A stretch of 64,000 nt of DNA from Inonotus obliquus (taxonomy: Eukaryota; Basidiomycota; Agaricomycetes; Hymenochaetales; Hymenochaetaceae). The notes under the pieces were generated by a model that was given only the letters and a program-made list of their open reading frames with translations, searched no databases and was not told the DNA's origin. Both the position numbers and the translations under genes were made by a program. The stretch covers positions 1,116,001-1,180,000 of the forward strand of contig JAJHTX010000001.1 of the NCBI GenBank assembly GCA_032164295.1, in the 5' to 3' direction. Shown piece after piece: positions 37,265-48,913 of this stretch. Numbering within the stretch: position 1 is the stretch's first letter; every line of letters begins with the position of its first letter.

Positions 37265-38400
37265 TTTGCATATTTTCGACTTCGTTCCACCAACACGCAG
37301 CCCTCGTCATTTGTCATATCTTGAAGATCTTGTTCTTGTTTAGAGCCTCCCCTATGAAACACGGAAACATCCACTACTTAGAATATTAGGCCTGTAGCTT
37401 GGCCACACTGTATTATAATGACTTTCATCGTGTAGATAAATCATGAAGTTTTGTCCTGAGGCGTTCCTCAGGGAGGCTATCGGAATGGCCCTCATCGATA
37501 GTAGCCCTCAATGCCGTCTCTAATCCTAGAAAACATGATCCAGTTGTCATCCCCGGCCACTCTGGCATACACTCGTCCAATGAGACAGTATTTTACCTCG
37601 GAGCGAAGTCTGAGTGACTAATTTCACTTGGAAATTCAGTCAGTCGTTCAAGAACTGTTAGATACATTCGCCACTGAACTGGGACGAGAAGGAATAAAAT
37701 GTCAGATAGCGATGAAAGATGGACGGTGAAAGGAAGATGCGAATCAACGGTTGAGAACAGATATTTTCCGTCTGTATAGACCCCCCCCCCCACTTTTCTT
37801 CCAGCAGTGTTACAGTACAACACAATCTCGGTAGACGATGGGGAGATGGCCATGGGCACCGGATAAAGGCGGGCTGAAAGGGACGGAAGAGGTTTATGTC
37901 GTGCATGGACGTCCTGCATGATATATTCCACGGCACATCCAAGTTTTTAGTTATTTCCCCGCCGTATTCAACACAAATCACTGTATCTTAAAGCCCTCGC
38001 TAAGCTCCCCAGTCGATACAAGCGATCAGTGGAGCCACTGAGTGTACTGGTTGTTGTCATCGCCAGTTTCACGCTTGACTATTAGTCGAGTGGCCGGGAG
38101 GGTACAATCTTGTTAAGAAATCGGGAAAAGCCAATACTTGAAATTCGAGGAACTTCTATACATATCCCACGTCGGTCCATTTACAGAATTTGAAGGTATA
38201 CTTTCTATTATCTGAGGTGTGGGTCAATTTGTTTGCTCTGGAGTGTGCGGGGGATAATACCACGTTTTCTCCTGTAGTAAAGCTAACATTGCTATCTTCC
38301 CCCATTCTCTCCAACCAACAGAGTCACCTGGGTACGAAAAACATAAGTCATCGAATACGTCGACCGTCTTGAAGAAAGCGTAACATCAGGGATATTCATC
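37265..38400. other. Intergenic with a poly-C tract
   Basis: No gene is seen. A run of about 12 C lies at 37784-37796. The sequence after the copy 1 gene keeps some similarity to the 3' flank of copies 2 and 3 (CTGTATTATAATGACTTTC). Confidence 0.5.
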
Positions 38401-41400
38401 AATGGCGGGTGGGAAAATGTCAGTCAATACCGCGCCATGGTAACTTCATAGCTTAGCCTGCTATAGCTTTCACCAGTTAGGACGCCCGTCTTAGGCGGCA
38501 GCTATTCTTCACGTTTCCGACTTTTTGAGAATGCTGGTTGGTGTGGACTCTCGGACGCAGCGACTACTAAGCGTTCGTGCGATAAAGAGACGAGTGGATG
38601 CGTCATTCTTGCCAGCACATCTTCCAGGGAACTATGAGATGCTCCCTGTACACAGCTCAGTTGCACGGAATCTGGCTTGATAGCAGGGTAGAATCTGGAA
38701 GAGTGCCAGGGGAAGGAATGGTGAACGTAAGCGAGCGGTCAGCCTGGCAGTTTCCGAAGAGGGCTGACTCGCGTCCTGTCCCAAACCAAACCACTTCGTT
38801 CCATGTCCCACTCCAACGGACAACGCCAGGGCAGGGGTGCCGACAGGAGGAGGACGAAAAGATTGACCGGGTGCGACTGCTAATTAGCGTGGAAGGGTCT
38901 TGCGTTGTATACTTCGATATTATTATGAGGCACCTTGTCTCAGATCAAGTGAGACCTTTCGTTGCAGCGTCGCGTCGAAATCTTGCGGTATAAGAGGTGA
39001 AAGGAGAGAACGAAGCTCTCCTTGAATGGGCCAGATGTGGAGTAGCAGGGAGGCACTGAAATCGACACCGATCACGAACTTTGAACGCAGGTGGCTTGCA
39101 CGATCGCTACGTCGCTTGCCGCTTGCTTCTCCTTGCACCAGAACAGGCTTTTTCGTACCACGAGAACACCGTGAGATATTGCCTGGATTGCAACTTTATA
39201 TGATTGCGCGGCGGAGATGGTGGAACGGCTTTGACTTCGATGACAAGAGGGATGAGGGGAGAGGGATGAGGGGAGAGGGATGAGGAGGTGAACGTCAGTC
39301 GATAAGGCGAGTCGTCCCCGTTCACCGATGTCTAACCGACATATTGACGGCTTATAGACATACTGTTCGCCGACGCAGAGTAGCCCAGTGTCAAAGCTTG
39401 TAGCTAGCTGAATTACAATCGATGCCGTCGTTGAGGTTTTGTCGGACTCGTATCGCCTTGATCATTTGTCCCTCCGTGAAACTCTCCACTGGCATAGGTA
39501 GGGACTCTCTCAACAAGTCTTTTCATGCATTCTTCTGGACTGGAAATATGTTTGACTTGATGATGTTGGCCTCGATTTCTTGGGTGACTGGAGAAGGTGA
39601 ATTCTATCCGCCCTTTTCATTTGGAAAAATTGCTGAACTACTGCGTCTTGCTACATTCCTTTCAGTGCAGTGTTGAATCCGTGCCGGCAGTCACTCTTGC
39701 TCTTTTCTTGTCGTCTTCTAGCTATTGAGGCTCCCTGTGTCGAAGTTCTTCCTGTTCGAAGGACTTGGCAACCTTGACGCAGTCCATTTTGCTCCGAGTC
39801 TTCCATTGATCAAGTTGCGATGTTGGGAAACACAGTCCGGGTAGTCGCATACGACTTACGACATAATAGTATCTGGCAAAGCAAAGAGTTTTGGGTGGTG
39901 CGTGTCTTCATCTAGCTAGGGACCGGCTGACTCACCTTCCTCTTTAGGTAAGCATTGGGCACTTAGGCGGACGGACGGAGGAGGCAATAGAAGCTGGGTA
40001 TGTATTTAAACATGGGAGAGCCATGAAGAATGGCTCCATAATGCTGGTGTGCATGAGACGAAATGATGTGGCGATCCTCAGCTGTTGGAAAAGGACGCAA
40101 TACTGAGATGGTCGAAATTCGTAGCCTCTGGATCGTCCACAGGCGTTGGCGTCATTTCAGAGCAAGGAAAACAGTGTTCAAGAGGAGCTGAGAGAAAAAT
40201 CGGAGGCGACATCGACGATAATTCTCGCGGCATAGTAGAACGCCAACTTGAGATCGTTGCAGTGCGTTTGTATGGATGGACTCGCCGACGTTGAGCATCG
40301 CGTTTCACCGCTGTGGCGGCTTTACTGTTACGCGTTCGAGCATCTCGCAGCAAATTTGGGTGAGACAAAGGGAGGAAGATAGATGTCGTGGTGCCGTAAG
40401 GGGAGATGTCGGGGTTGGTTGAGAAAGTCCTGATGACCATGCCGACAGGTGTGCGCAATGTCGCCGCTGTTATTGCTTTTTTGGGACCATCGTCGCACTG
40501 TCTGTATTCATGGTTATTCGCATCTATGATATGGCCATGTTCTCGTTGAAAATGTGCCGCGACGTTACTCAGTTCAGCGGAGATAATCCAAGGCGGAGGA
40601 ATGAGGATCTAAGTTTACCACTGGATTCGCGTCTCTCGATTGATGCAGTACCAGAAACAGGCAACGCCCTCACCGCGTCTGCTCCTATTCATTCGCTTCG
40701 ACTTTTAATGCTTGGTCCATCTTCACCTCTCCGTCCCCCACTTCCTCACCTTTTCTGCGCAGTTGCCAACTACTTTTGCGTTCTTTCGTTCCATCTTTTG
40801 ACTCTTGCATTGTCGGCGTCTATCATTGCATTTATTATCTTACATTAAGCCTGAAAACAGCGCTTCTACATCCGTTTCTGGTTCTTCCGGCGCCCCTCCA
40901 GCCGTTTCCCCTCCTACCTTTCCTTTACCAGCCCATCCGGCCATAACGTTCCACAGAATGCAGAAACGCTACGCGCATCGTCCAATCCACCATTTTCCTT
41001 GGAAGGATTTCCATCTAAAAGTATCTGGCCATGGATACATTGTCGGTTCCGACTGGGCAATGGTGAGATGGACTCCTGTTGGACTTTATGTGTCCATGTT
41101 GACAACACGATTAGGCAACGTTTGATGACCGCAAAGATGATCAGTTCTTCGATTCGAAGCGTCTGCAGACGGTACGCGCCTCGGTCTTGTCGCGTCGCTT
41201 GTTGTACGTGCTCGTTCATGTCCCTGACTGGTGTAGATCGACGAGTGTACCGAAATTCGTTACTTCCTTCCGTACGACCCGCTGAATTATGGAACTGAGC
41301 TGGCGGAGCTGAATGTCGTCGAGGAAGTTCGCCGGCTGGATTTGCACAAAAAAGAGGGCACGGTGAAGAAAATGTGGTATGGGCTGAAGGTTTGTCGTGG

Positions 41401-42520
41401 TTTTGGTGCTGGCCAATATCGTTGACGATTGTGCGTGCCTCGCAGTATAACCTCATTCATACGGGCCGTCTAGTTCAGAATTTCTTCCATCACCTCTTGG
41501 TTTGTATCTAACCCTTATACTTTGACTCTCGATTCGAATATCCCATTGTCACCATTCGACATTTCTTGAAATTCATAGAATGCGCTCGTTTATAGAAAGT
41601 ACACATCTTCCGCTTGGGATAATATGCCTGCAACCACACTGTATTATAGCGTCGTTTTTCGTATATAAGTATTCGTGCTTGCTATGGCATTTCTTGGTAA
41701 AGTCACAGTTCACTGTCTCTTTCCGCGCTAGGAGAAACCCGCTGAATACGCCGTTCGATCTTCCTTCATGAATATCGCGTGCGTCAAACATCTGTCTCGA
41801 AAGAACATCATTGTCGATCTAGGAGGGTCAAGATTGTCATATTTGTTGACGGCTGGGTCAGAATTCGGTGCAAAACTAGTAAAGACCGAGTGATGCGCCG
41901 GAGGAACTGCTTGATAAAGTGCATATTCCACATTGACTATTACAAAAAAATTGCTAGATTCAAACTGCGCGAGATTTGAATCGCTCAAGTGTATCACGAC
42001 TAGAATTAGGGTCTGTCGAGCTCGTGGAGTGTCGCGGCCAGAACTTTCGCAACAGTACAGAATCGTAAGGTCAATCATGACCCTGAACACCCTAATTCGA
42101 GTCTGAGGAGTGGCTAGCCACATTTCATAGGTTCGAATCCACTCGCTTCTAAGGCTCCGACAATCCAAACCGGACTCGGAACTCAGATGATATTACGAAC
42201 TAGGCACACCGTAACGTCGGTCGAAACGAAAACGCTAACTTCGTATCTCACGAGCTGAATGTTCAAAGACTACAAACACCCTGATAATCAATTGTTGCGC
42301 CAGCCTGAGTTCAACTCGTCAAGTCCAACGGGCAACAGAACAATCTCAATCTGAGCATGTAGGAAGGTCAACTATTCGATGACTTACTGCTGGAACTTGG
42401 TGTTTACTCAATTCTTGACGGTGATGTGGGCCAGTGAGATAACTCTTACAAAGGTGATTCATTCATAGCATATTCAAGTTATTCGTGCGTACATAAGGTG
42501 AAAGCTTCGGCTATAAGTAT
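38401..42520. repeat. Segmental duplication unit, copy 2
   Basis: The left part (38.5-40.5 kb) is a rearranged, diverged version of the unit, sharing CAGTTTCCGAAGAGGGCTGA and the ATAGTATCTGGC block. The right part (40620-42520) is nearly collinear with 47080-48900, running through the four-exon gene and the following GGGTCTGTCGAGCTCGTGGA spacer into the FunK1 3' end, with an offset of about 6.4 kb. It therefore forms a tandem repeat with copy 3. Confidence 0.8.
40847..41511 (+). pseudogene. Unrecognised four-exon gene, copy 2 (start codon lost)
   Basis: Near-identical to copy 3 (47299-47965), including FHRMQKRYAHRPIHHFPWKD, FHLKVSGHGYIVGSDWAM, FFDSKRLQT, RYFLPYDPLNYGTELAELNV and YNLIHTGRLVQNFFHHLL, with the same three introns. 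Where copy 3 has ATGCCTGAAAAC, this copy has AAGCCTGAAAAC, so the initiator is lost. The rest of the frame is open to TAA 41509-41511. Either it is a recent pseudogene or translation begins elsewhere. Confidence 0.65.
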
Positions 42521-42527
42521 AAGACAA

Positions 42528-44371
42528 TCACGCAGTACAGCAGTCCTTATCGCAGACGGGTACTGATCCTGACCTGCCCCAATTCGCGTGTCGCAGCCAT
42601 TGTCCAAAGGTAACTTTCAGAAACATGGGATCGACGGGCCTCGACGATAGAGTGTTGCCCGTTCCGAATCTTCCAAGATACTCCCTATTGGCCCGACGAG
42701 AGGCATTTAATTGATCAGCTGCCACGTCGCTATAGTAGAGGGATAGCGAATAACACGCGAACCGCAGAGGATCTGTCTCGGGATTATAACCTTTTGGAAA
42801 AACGTCTTCCCATTCAAAGGCGAAATATCCCTCCTTCGCTATAAACATATCGCTCGAACTTCCCCATCTGAACTTGATAAGAGGATCATCTTTCGGAATG
42901 GTTTTTACAGTATATCCGAGTGTGTACCACATCAAGACATACAGGAACGATTCCAGATCATGGTGGAATTCGTGAGTATGAGAGTCCTTTGACGGGTCGA
43001 GGAGATCGCGCGCCATGAAAGGAGCCGTTCCGGAACGAATGTGTGACGAGGGCTCAGACCTTCCTATGCTTGCTAGATCGAAGTCCATGAGAACACCTAT
43101 GTATTTGTTCTCGTCGTCGATGTAGTATGCAAGATTGTTGATGCTAATATCTCCGTGCAGGATATCGCACCTCGAATATAACTCGTGCGCACCTTGAATC
43201 GGATAATCAGTCTGTAGTTCTAGGTTGCTCGCTGGTTACTCACATATAACGCATTGAATGAAAACATCCAAGAATATCTTCTGATCCGTGATGGTGTGGA
43301 TCGGTTTATATGCCCTTTCGATCAAGATTCGCAACTCCTTAATCTCCTGTATTTCTGACTTTGTTGTACACCCGTTGATCAAAGCAGCGGTAGGAGAGTC
43401 ATCGACCTCGACCCCGTATCCAAAGATCTGAACAACATGCTCGGAATCAATTTTCTTTGCGTCCAATATGATTTCGTGCTCCATCTTACGACCTACAACC
43501 TGCCAGGAAGTCTTCACGACTTTCGGCGTCTTCGGATCCTTGTCTACGCCAAGGGTAGCGCGATAAACTGCTGTCCCGCGCCCTAGTAGTGAATAAGCGG
43601 ATTGACTGTGTTCTCCTTTCTGCACTCGAACTTCTTTCCATTTGTTCGTCGGATTAAGGACGTTGACTTGGAAGCTCATTGACCATGTTTGGTCGTTGTG
43701 AGTATCGAATGGGTTGACATAACCTGTTTTGATATTGAGCCCGAGGCCGCCCTCCTCGGTTAGGGGTTTCGTGGCGAAAAGCATTAGGAGGTTGGCGAGA
43801 GGCTCAAAGTTATCCGTGAAATGAATTCCATCTGAGCAGGCAAGATATGATGGGCAATAATATCGCAAATCCAGGACGACGCCAGCAAGCTTCCGTCCCT
43901 CTCCAGCGTGATACGCTACTTTGCTTGCGCTGATATCGTGATGAAGAATCTTGACCTTCGAACATTGTCCATGTGCACCTAAATTCGCAAAATAAGCAGA
44001 CAGCAAAACCTGTCCAGAAGGTACTGACATGTAGCGCACTGCATAAAAACTTTCCAGAATGATTGTTGCTCTTGGCTGTCACAGATACACCCGTGGTTTC
44101 TGTCGAGGATGAGACGCAGCTCCGAATTATTTCTTCCGCAGCCTTGAGAAACTTCTGAGATTTTCTCGTCGAATTCCAGACACACTCGTTGAATCGTGGC
44201 GTGCTCTAAGTCAGCCTTTCTCTTATTCTCTGGTAGATCTGTTCCACTGTGGAGCGAAGATCTTGGGAAAGATTTGAGGTCTTCATTAGCATCCGTGGTT
44301 CTCTTGGCTTCGTGAACAACTGTTTCACGATCTAAAAGCGATTGATCAATACAGTTTCGCCTGCTCTTCAA
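42528..44371 (-). CDS. FunK1-type protein kinase 1, with duplicated catalytic-loop module (5' end unresolved)
   Basis: Minus strand. An N-terminal module (about 43860-44371) has ATIQRVCLEFDEK, FWKVFMQCATC, an intron (GTCAGT..TTTAG), then AHGQCSKVKILHHDIS and VVLDLRYY. This is a second copy of the FunK1 catalytic loop. It runs straight into the FunK1 N-domain (PSYLACSDGIHFTDNF; WKEVRVQKGEHSQSAYSLLG; VVKTSWQVVGRKMEHEIILD). After the usual intron near 43200-43240 follow DILHGDIS, MDFDLASIGRSEPSSHIRSG, PFMARDLL, ESFLYVLMWYTLGYT and the end VCDKDCCTA. The main catalytic motif is HGD, not HRD. Expected upstream kinase sequence is absent. An ATG at 44456 exists but its exon does not join in phase. 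Biochemical activity is uncertain. Confidence 0.7.
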
Positions 44372-46530
44372 GGGCGCAATAAAACTTACGGTGTGTATTA
44401 TTCAGTCTAACATCTCGACCAGGATACCGAAGGGGATGATCTAAAAGAGCCTTCATTGAAATCATCAACAAGGTAGGCGATGACTGGACGTCCTAGGATA
44501 AGAGCTGAGAAGGTCCGGGATGGGAATTGTATCTCAAGAAACTCATAGAAGTGTGGGATACACGAGGCGATCGTGATGGTAGGAGTTGAAGTTTAATCCA
44601 ATCTTTTCCGGGTGATCGAGAGATACCAGTCCTCAATCACTTGCTGCCAGATTTCCGTAGAACAATCGCAGGCCATTCTAGTGGCTTGAAATAAGTCGTT
44701 TGTTCCTTCCGCCATGTAAAATGGCGAGACTACCAGAATACGAATAAGAACCATTTTCCTCCCTTCAATTTTCCCTCCCTTCACCAGAACTCCAAACTTT
44801 TCGCAATGAAGTCGTTCAACCATTACTACATCGCGAACTTCAGGTCAAAGCTGAGCCGGACTTCCGTCAATCATGACCTTTTTCCCCTGCTGTATCTGTT
44901 TTTCATATTTCTGTGTTTTCCGTGTGTCGATGGTTGGGGACTCTCAGATGTGGTGGAGGAGTGCCTGCGTGACGAAACGAGAGTGTTACTGCCATTCTTG
45001 CTCGTTTGAGCCTGTTTTCCACGAAACCGCACGTCTACTCCAGAAAAAAATTAGGAAAATCGCCAATAAATTTTCCGTTGCACAGATGGCCACACCAAGT
45101 CACCCGGCGTGAGATGGCAGTAGGAAGGGGGGTTGGGGAGGCAGTAAGACCGTGCCGGGGGAGGAAATGGGCGAGGCTAAGCGAGTAGGCTGGGCTGGCA
45201 GTTTACGAGGCTGAGGGCTGACTCGCGTCCTCTCTTGAATCAACCCACCTACTCATGACACGACTCAACAAATGGCGCCTAATCGGAGAGCAGGGAGAGT
45301 ACAATCGGCTTGCTTGGGATGGGGGAATGGCGCAGTAGTTCGGTGGCTTCCACGAACATTGATACACGGATAAGTCGCATTCGTCTTAGACCAAACCCGG
45401 ACGGCCCAATCGCTTCGACGTATCGCAAGAAGACGCCAACACAGAGGAGGAATGAGGAGCGGGTGTCTGATCTGGATGAACGAGCTGTAAAGCTGGCGAA
45501 GGGAAGGGGAGCGATGGATACGAATCTTGATATCATTTACCGTTAGAAGTCGCGGAGACTCGCCTTGTCCGACGAACACGATCGCCTCAGACGGCACAAT
45601 GAAACCAGTGGAGGGAGCTTGAATCAGCTTCAGACGTTTCTTCTCGTTGAGAGGCATGTATAGGCCTTAATATCAGACAAGAAGGACGAAGCGGGATAGG
45701 GCATCGGGTCGACACAGTGAGTTTCACTTACTAGGAACTTCGCCGCTAAATTAACGACTCAGGGACCTCCACTCACTGACCGGGAACTCAGTGTGGTCAG
45801 GGACGGTTCACCCATGGATGCTTGTTACTTCCCTTGTCGCAGGATAGAGTTGCAGGATATGCTTGATGGTTCCCCGCATTGCTTGATGCATTCCCTTGCG
45901 TGCTTTCTTCCCCAGCGTCGATGTGTCGGTACGACACAGGTCGATGCTTCTTGACCGGAAGTTCAAGTGGCTTTCTTGACTAGTGACACTCAGAGGCTGG
46001 TCTTGATGCTGGCATTTGGTTTCTTGTGTGTTTATGTTTAAAAGGTGAAGACATTTGCATTTACCAGTCGATAAACCTGCTTGGATTGACCGTTTTCTGT
46101 CTTCCTTTCAGCACCATCTTGATGTCTTGTGATTATAATTACTCCTGCTGGATTCTTGCCATCATCTTCGACCTGAAGTGTCCTTTTGCCCCGCCGCGAG
46201 ATCATTGCCGTTGGACTTGAACTGAGATCTTGATGACCTTGATGCGGTCAACTTTTCTTCCGACATCCCATTACTTCTGTTGCGGTGGATTGTCGAACAA
46301 AGTGCGATTGATTGTGTATGACATGATAGTATCTGGTCAAGGACATTCATCAGTGCGTATCCCTGATTATGGTAGAACAATAGACCAGCTGACTCACCCT
46401 TGGATTAGGTAAGCATCGACCACGGTCGTGAACTGAAGGGAAATCCGAGAGGTCGCGTACCCTCGGATATGGCAAACGTGGAGAACTAAGGCGTGACTGC
46501 ATGATCGTACTTGTTGAGCCCGAGAGTGTG

Positions 46531-47262
46531 TCAGATCCTCAGTTGTTGGTCAGGGTCTGGAAATGTGGCGAAAGATGTGTGTGGTCTCTGGTCTTCCATA
46601 GGCACTGGCATCGCATGGAAGACGTTCACCATTATAGCAAAGGAGAATATCCCAGGCGAAAAGAACACGACCGATACTCTTCTGTAGGATGGAAGACCAA
46701 CCCACGTCTGCAGTATTCGTGTTTTGTACGGACGACTTTTCGCCCGGGGTGGAGCAACACGTTTCATCGTTATACAGTCTTCGTTACTGCGGCGTATGTG
46801 CACCAGGCGATCTAGAGCTTGAGTAGGGAACGCAAGAACAATTGGGCTGGCATGGTGCTGGAAGGTCGGGAGACAGAACGAAGTGAAGATTTCGGTGACT
46901 AGGTCGGCTGGTACGTTCATCGTCGCCGCCGTCATTGCTTGTTTTGGCCACACATGCATTGGGCAAGGCTGGCTGTCCGTGCTACCTTTTCCGAGTGCGA
47001 TCGTATTTGCGCTACAAAGTCGCAGATATCGACGGAAGCAAAACAAGAGGTTGGAACGAGGATCGCTGTTTGCCTCCGGATTCGTGATTGATGTATCATA
47101 ATTCCAGAAACAGGCAACGCCCTCACCGCGTCTGCTCCTATTCATTCGCTTCGACTTTAATGCTTGGTCCATCTTCACCTCTCCGTCCCCCACTTCCTCA
47201 CCTTTTCTGCGCAGTTGCCAACTACTTTTGCGTTCTTTCGTTCCATCTTTTGACTCTTGCAT
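46531..47262 (-). pseudogene. Possible F-box-like antisense frame in duplication copy 3
   Basis: Counterpart of the frame at 35868-36437. It keeps NVPADLVTEIFTSFCLPTFQ and RIRRSNEDC, but its N-terminal 80 codons overlap the promoter region of the plus-strand gene. It is kept apart because the open frame survives in two diverged copies. Evidence for a functional protein is weak. Confidence 0.25.
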
Positions 47263-47298
47263 TGTCGGCGTCTATCATTGCATTTATTATTTTACATT

Positions 47299-47965
47299 AT
47301 GCCTGAAAACAGCGCTTCTACATCCGTTTCTGGTTCTTCCTGCGCCCCTCCAGCCGTTTCCCCTCCTACCTTTCCTTTACCAGCCCATCCGGCCATAACG
47401 TTCCGCAGAATGCAGAAACGCTACGCGCATCGTCCAATCCACCATTTTCCTTGGAAGGATTTCCATCTAAAAGTATCTGGCCATGGGTACATTGTCGGTT
47501 CCGACTGGGCAATGGTGAGACGGACTCGTGTTGGACCTTATGTGTCCATGTTGACAACACGCTTAGGCAACGTTCGATGACCGCAAAGAGGATCAGTTCT
47601 TCGATTCGAAGCGTCTGCAGACGGTACGCGCCTCGGTCTTGTCGCGTCGCTTGTTGTGCGTGCTCGCTCATGTCCCTGACTGGTGTAGATCGACGAGCGT
47701 ACCGAAATCCGTTACTTCCTTCCGTACGACCCGCTGAATTATGGAACTGAGCTGGCGGAGCTGAATGTCGTCGAGGAAGTTCGCCGGCTGGACCTGCACA
47801 GAAAAGAGGACACGGTGAAGAAGATGTGGTATGGTCTGAAGGTTTGTCGTGGTTTCTGGTTGCTAGCCAATATCGTTGACGATTGTGCGTGCCTCGCAGT
47901 ATAACCTCATTCATACTGGCCGTCTAGTTCAGAATTTCTTCCATCGCCTCTTGGTTTGTATCTGA
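47299..47965 (+). CDS. Unrecognised four-exon gene, copy 3
   Basis: Exons 47299-47514 (72 codons), 47567-47623 (19), then about 51 and 21 codons with the stop at TGA 47963-47965, all phase 0, giving 163 residues. It starts MPENSASTSVSGSS, has a Pro-rich linker, the conserved core HRPIHHFPWKDFHLKVSGHG and YIVGSDWAM, then FDDRKEDQFFDSKRLQT, RYFLPYDPLNYGTELAEL, a charged helix VRRLDLHRKEDTVKKMWYGL and a basic end GRLVQNFFHRLLVCI. No transmembrane segment or signal peptide is seen. I do not recognise the family. The intact start makes this the best-preserved of the three copies. Confidence 0.65.
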
Positions 47966-48913
47966 CCCTTATACTTTGACTCTCGATTCGAATATCCCAT
48001 TGTCACCATTCGACATTTCTTGAAATTCATAGAATGCGCCCGTTTATAGGAAATACGCATCTTCCGCTTGGGATAATATGCCTGCAACCAGGCCACACTG
48101 TATTATAGCGTCGTTTTTCGTATATAAGTCTTCGTGCTTGCTATGGCATTTCTTGGTAAACTAACAGTTCACTATTTCTTTTCGCGCTAGGAGAAACCCG
48201 CTGAATACGCCGTTCGATCTTCCTTCGTGAATATCGCGTGCGTCAAACATCTGTCTCGAAAGAACATCATCGTCGATTTAGGGGGGCCAGGATTGTCATA
48301 TTTGTTGACGGCTGGGCCAGAATTCCGGGCCAAACTAGTAGAGCCCAAGTGAATGCGACACTGCGGTAGATGTTCTCTCTCACTCTTAGGGTCTGTCGAG
48401 CTCGTGGAGTGTCGTGGTCAAAACTTTCGCAACAGTACTAGTCTGACAGAATTGTAAGGTCAATCACGACCTGAACACCCTACTTCGAGTCTGAGGAGTG
48501 GCTAGCCACATTTCATAGGCTCAAATCCACTCGCTAAGGTTCCGACAAATTACAATCCAGACCGGACTCGGAAACCAGATGATATTACGAAATGGGCACA
48601 CCGTAACGGCGGTCGAAACGAGAACGCTAACTTTGTATCTCACGAGCGAATGTTCAAAGACCACAAACACCCTGATAATCAATTGTTTCGCCAGCCTGAG
48701 TTCAACTCGTCAAGTCCAACAGGCAACAGAACATTCTCAGTCAGAGCACGTAGGAAGATCGGCTATTCGATGAATTACTGCTGCTGGAGCTTGGTTTCTA
48801 CTCAATTAACGGTGATGTGTACCAGTGAGATAACTCTTACAGCGGCGATTCATCTATATTCAAGTTATTCGTGCGTACATAAAGTGAAAGCTTCGGCTTA
48901 AAGTATAAGACAC

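Larger units (their letters stand above)
33930..37400. repeat. Segmental duplication unit, copy 1
   Basis: About 3.5 kb that aligns by eye along its length with 44590-48050: the same CCAATCTTTTCC..GTGATCGAGA start, the same TGAGGGCTGACTCGCGT and GGCGCCTAATCGGAGAGCAGGG blocks (34500-34620 versus 45210-45300), the same GATTTCGGTGACTAGGTCGG (36175 versus 46891), and the same four-exon gene at its right end. Divergence is moderate, with many indels. Confidence 0.8.
44590..48900. repeat. Segmental duplication unit, copy 3
   Basis: Collinear with copy 1 (33930-37400) over its left part and with copy 2 (40620-42520) over its right part. It therefore bridges the two and shows the original order: unit, four-exon gene, spacer, FunK1 3' end. 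Its left edge abuts FunK1-1 at GTAGGAGTTGAAG, the same point at which the FunK1-5 upstream similarity ends (63060). Confidence 0.8.

Noticed and set aside
42090..42160. B-box-like GGTTCGAATCCACT, possible tRNA gene
   Set aside because: No A box at a suitable distance and no acceptor pairing; the counterpart at 48520 has lost the motif.
43979..44060. Apparent frameshift in FunK1-1 compared with FunK1-5
   Set aside because: The difference falls inside a GT-AG intron at the same position as the intron in the main kinase module, so no frameshift is needed.
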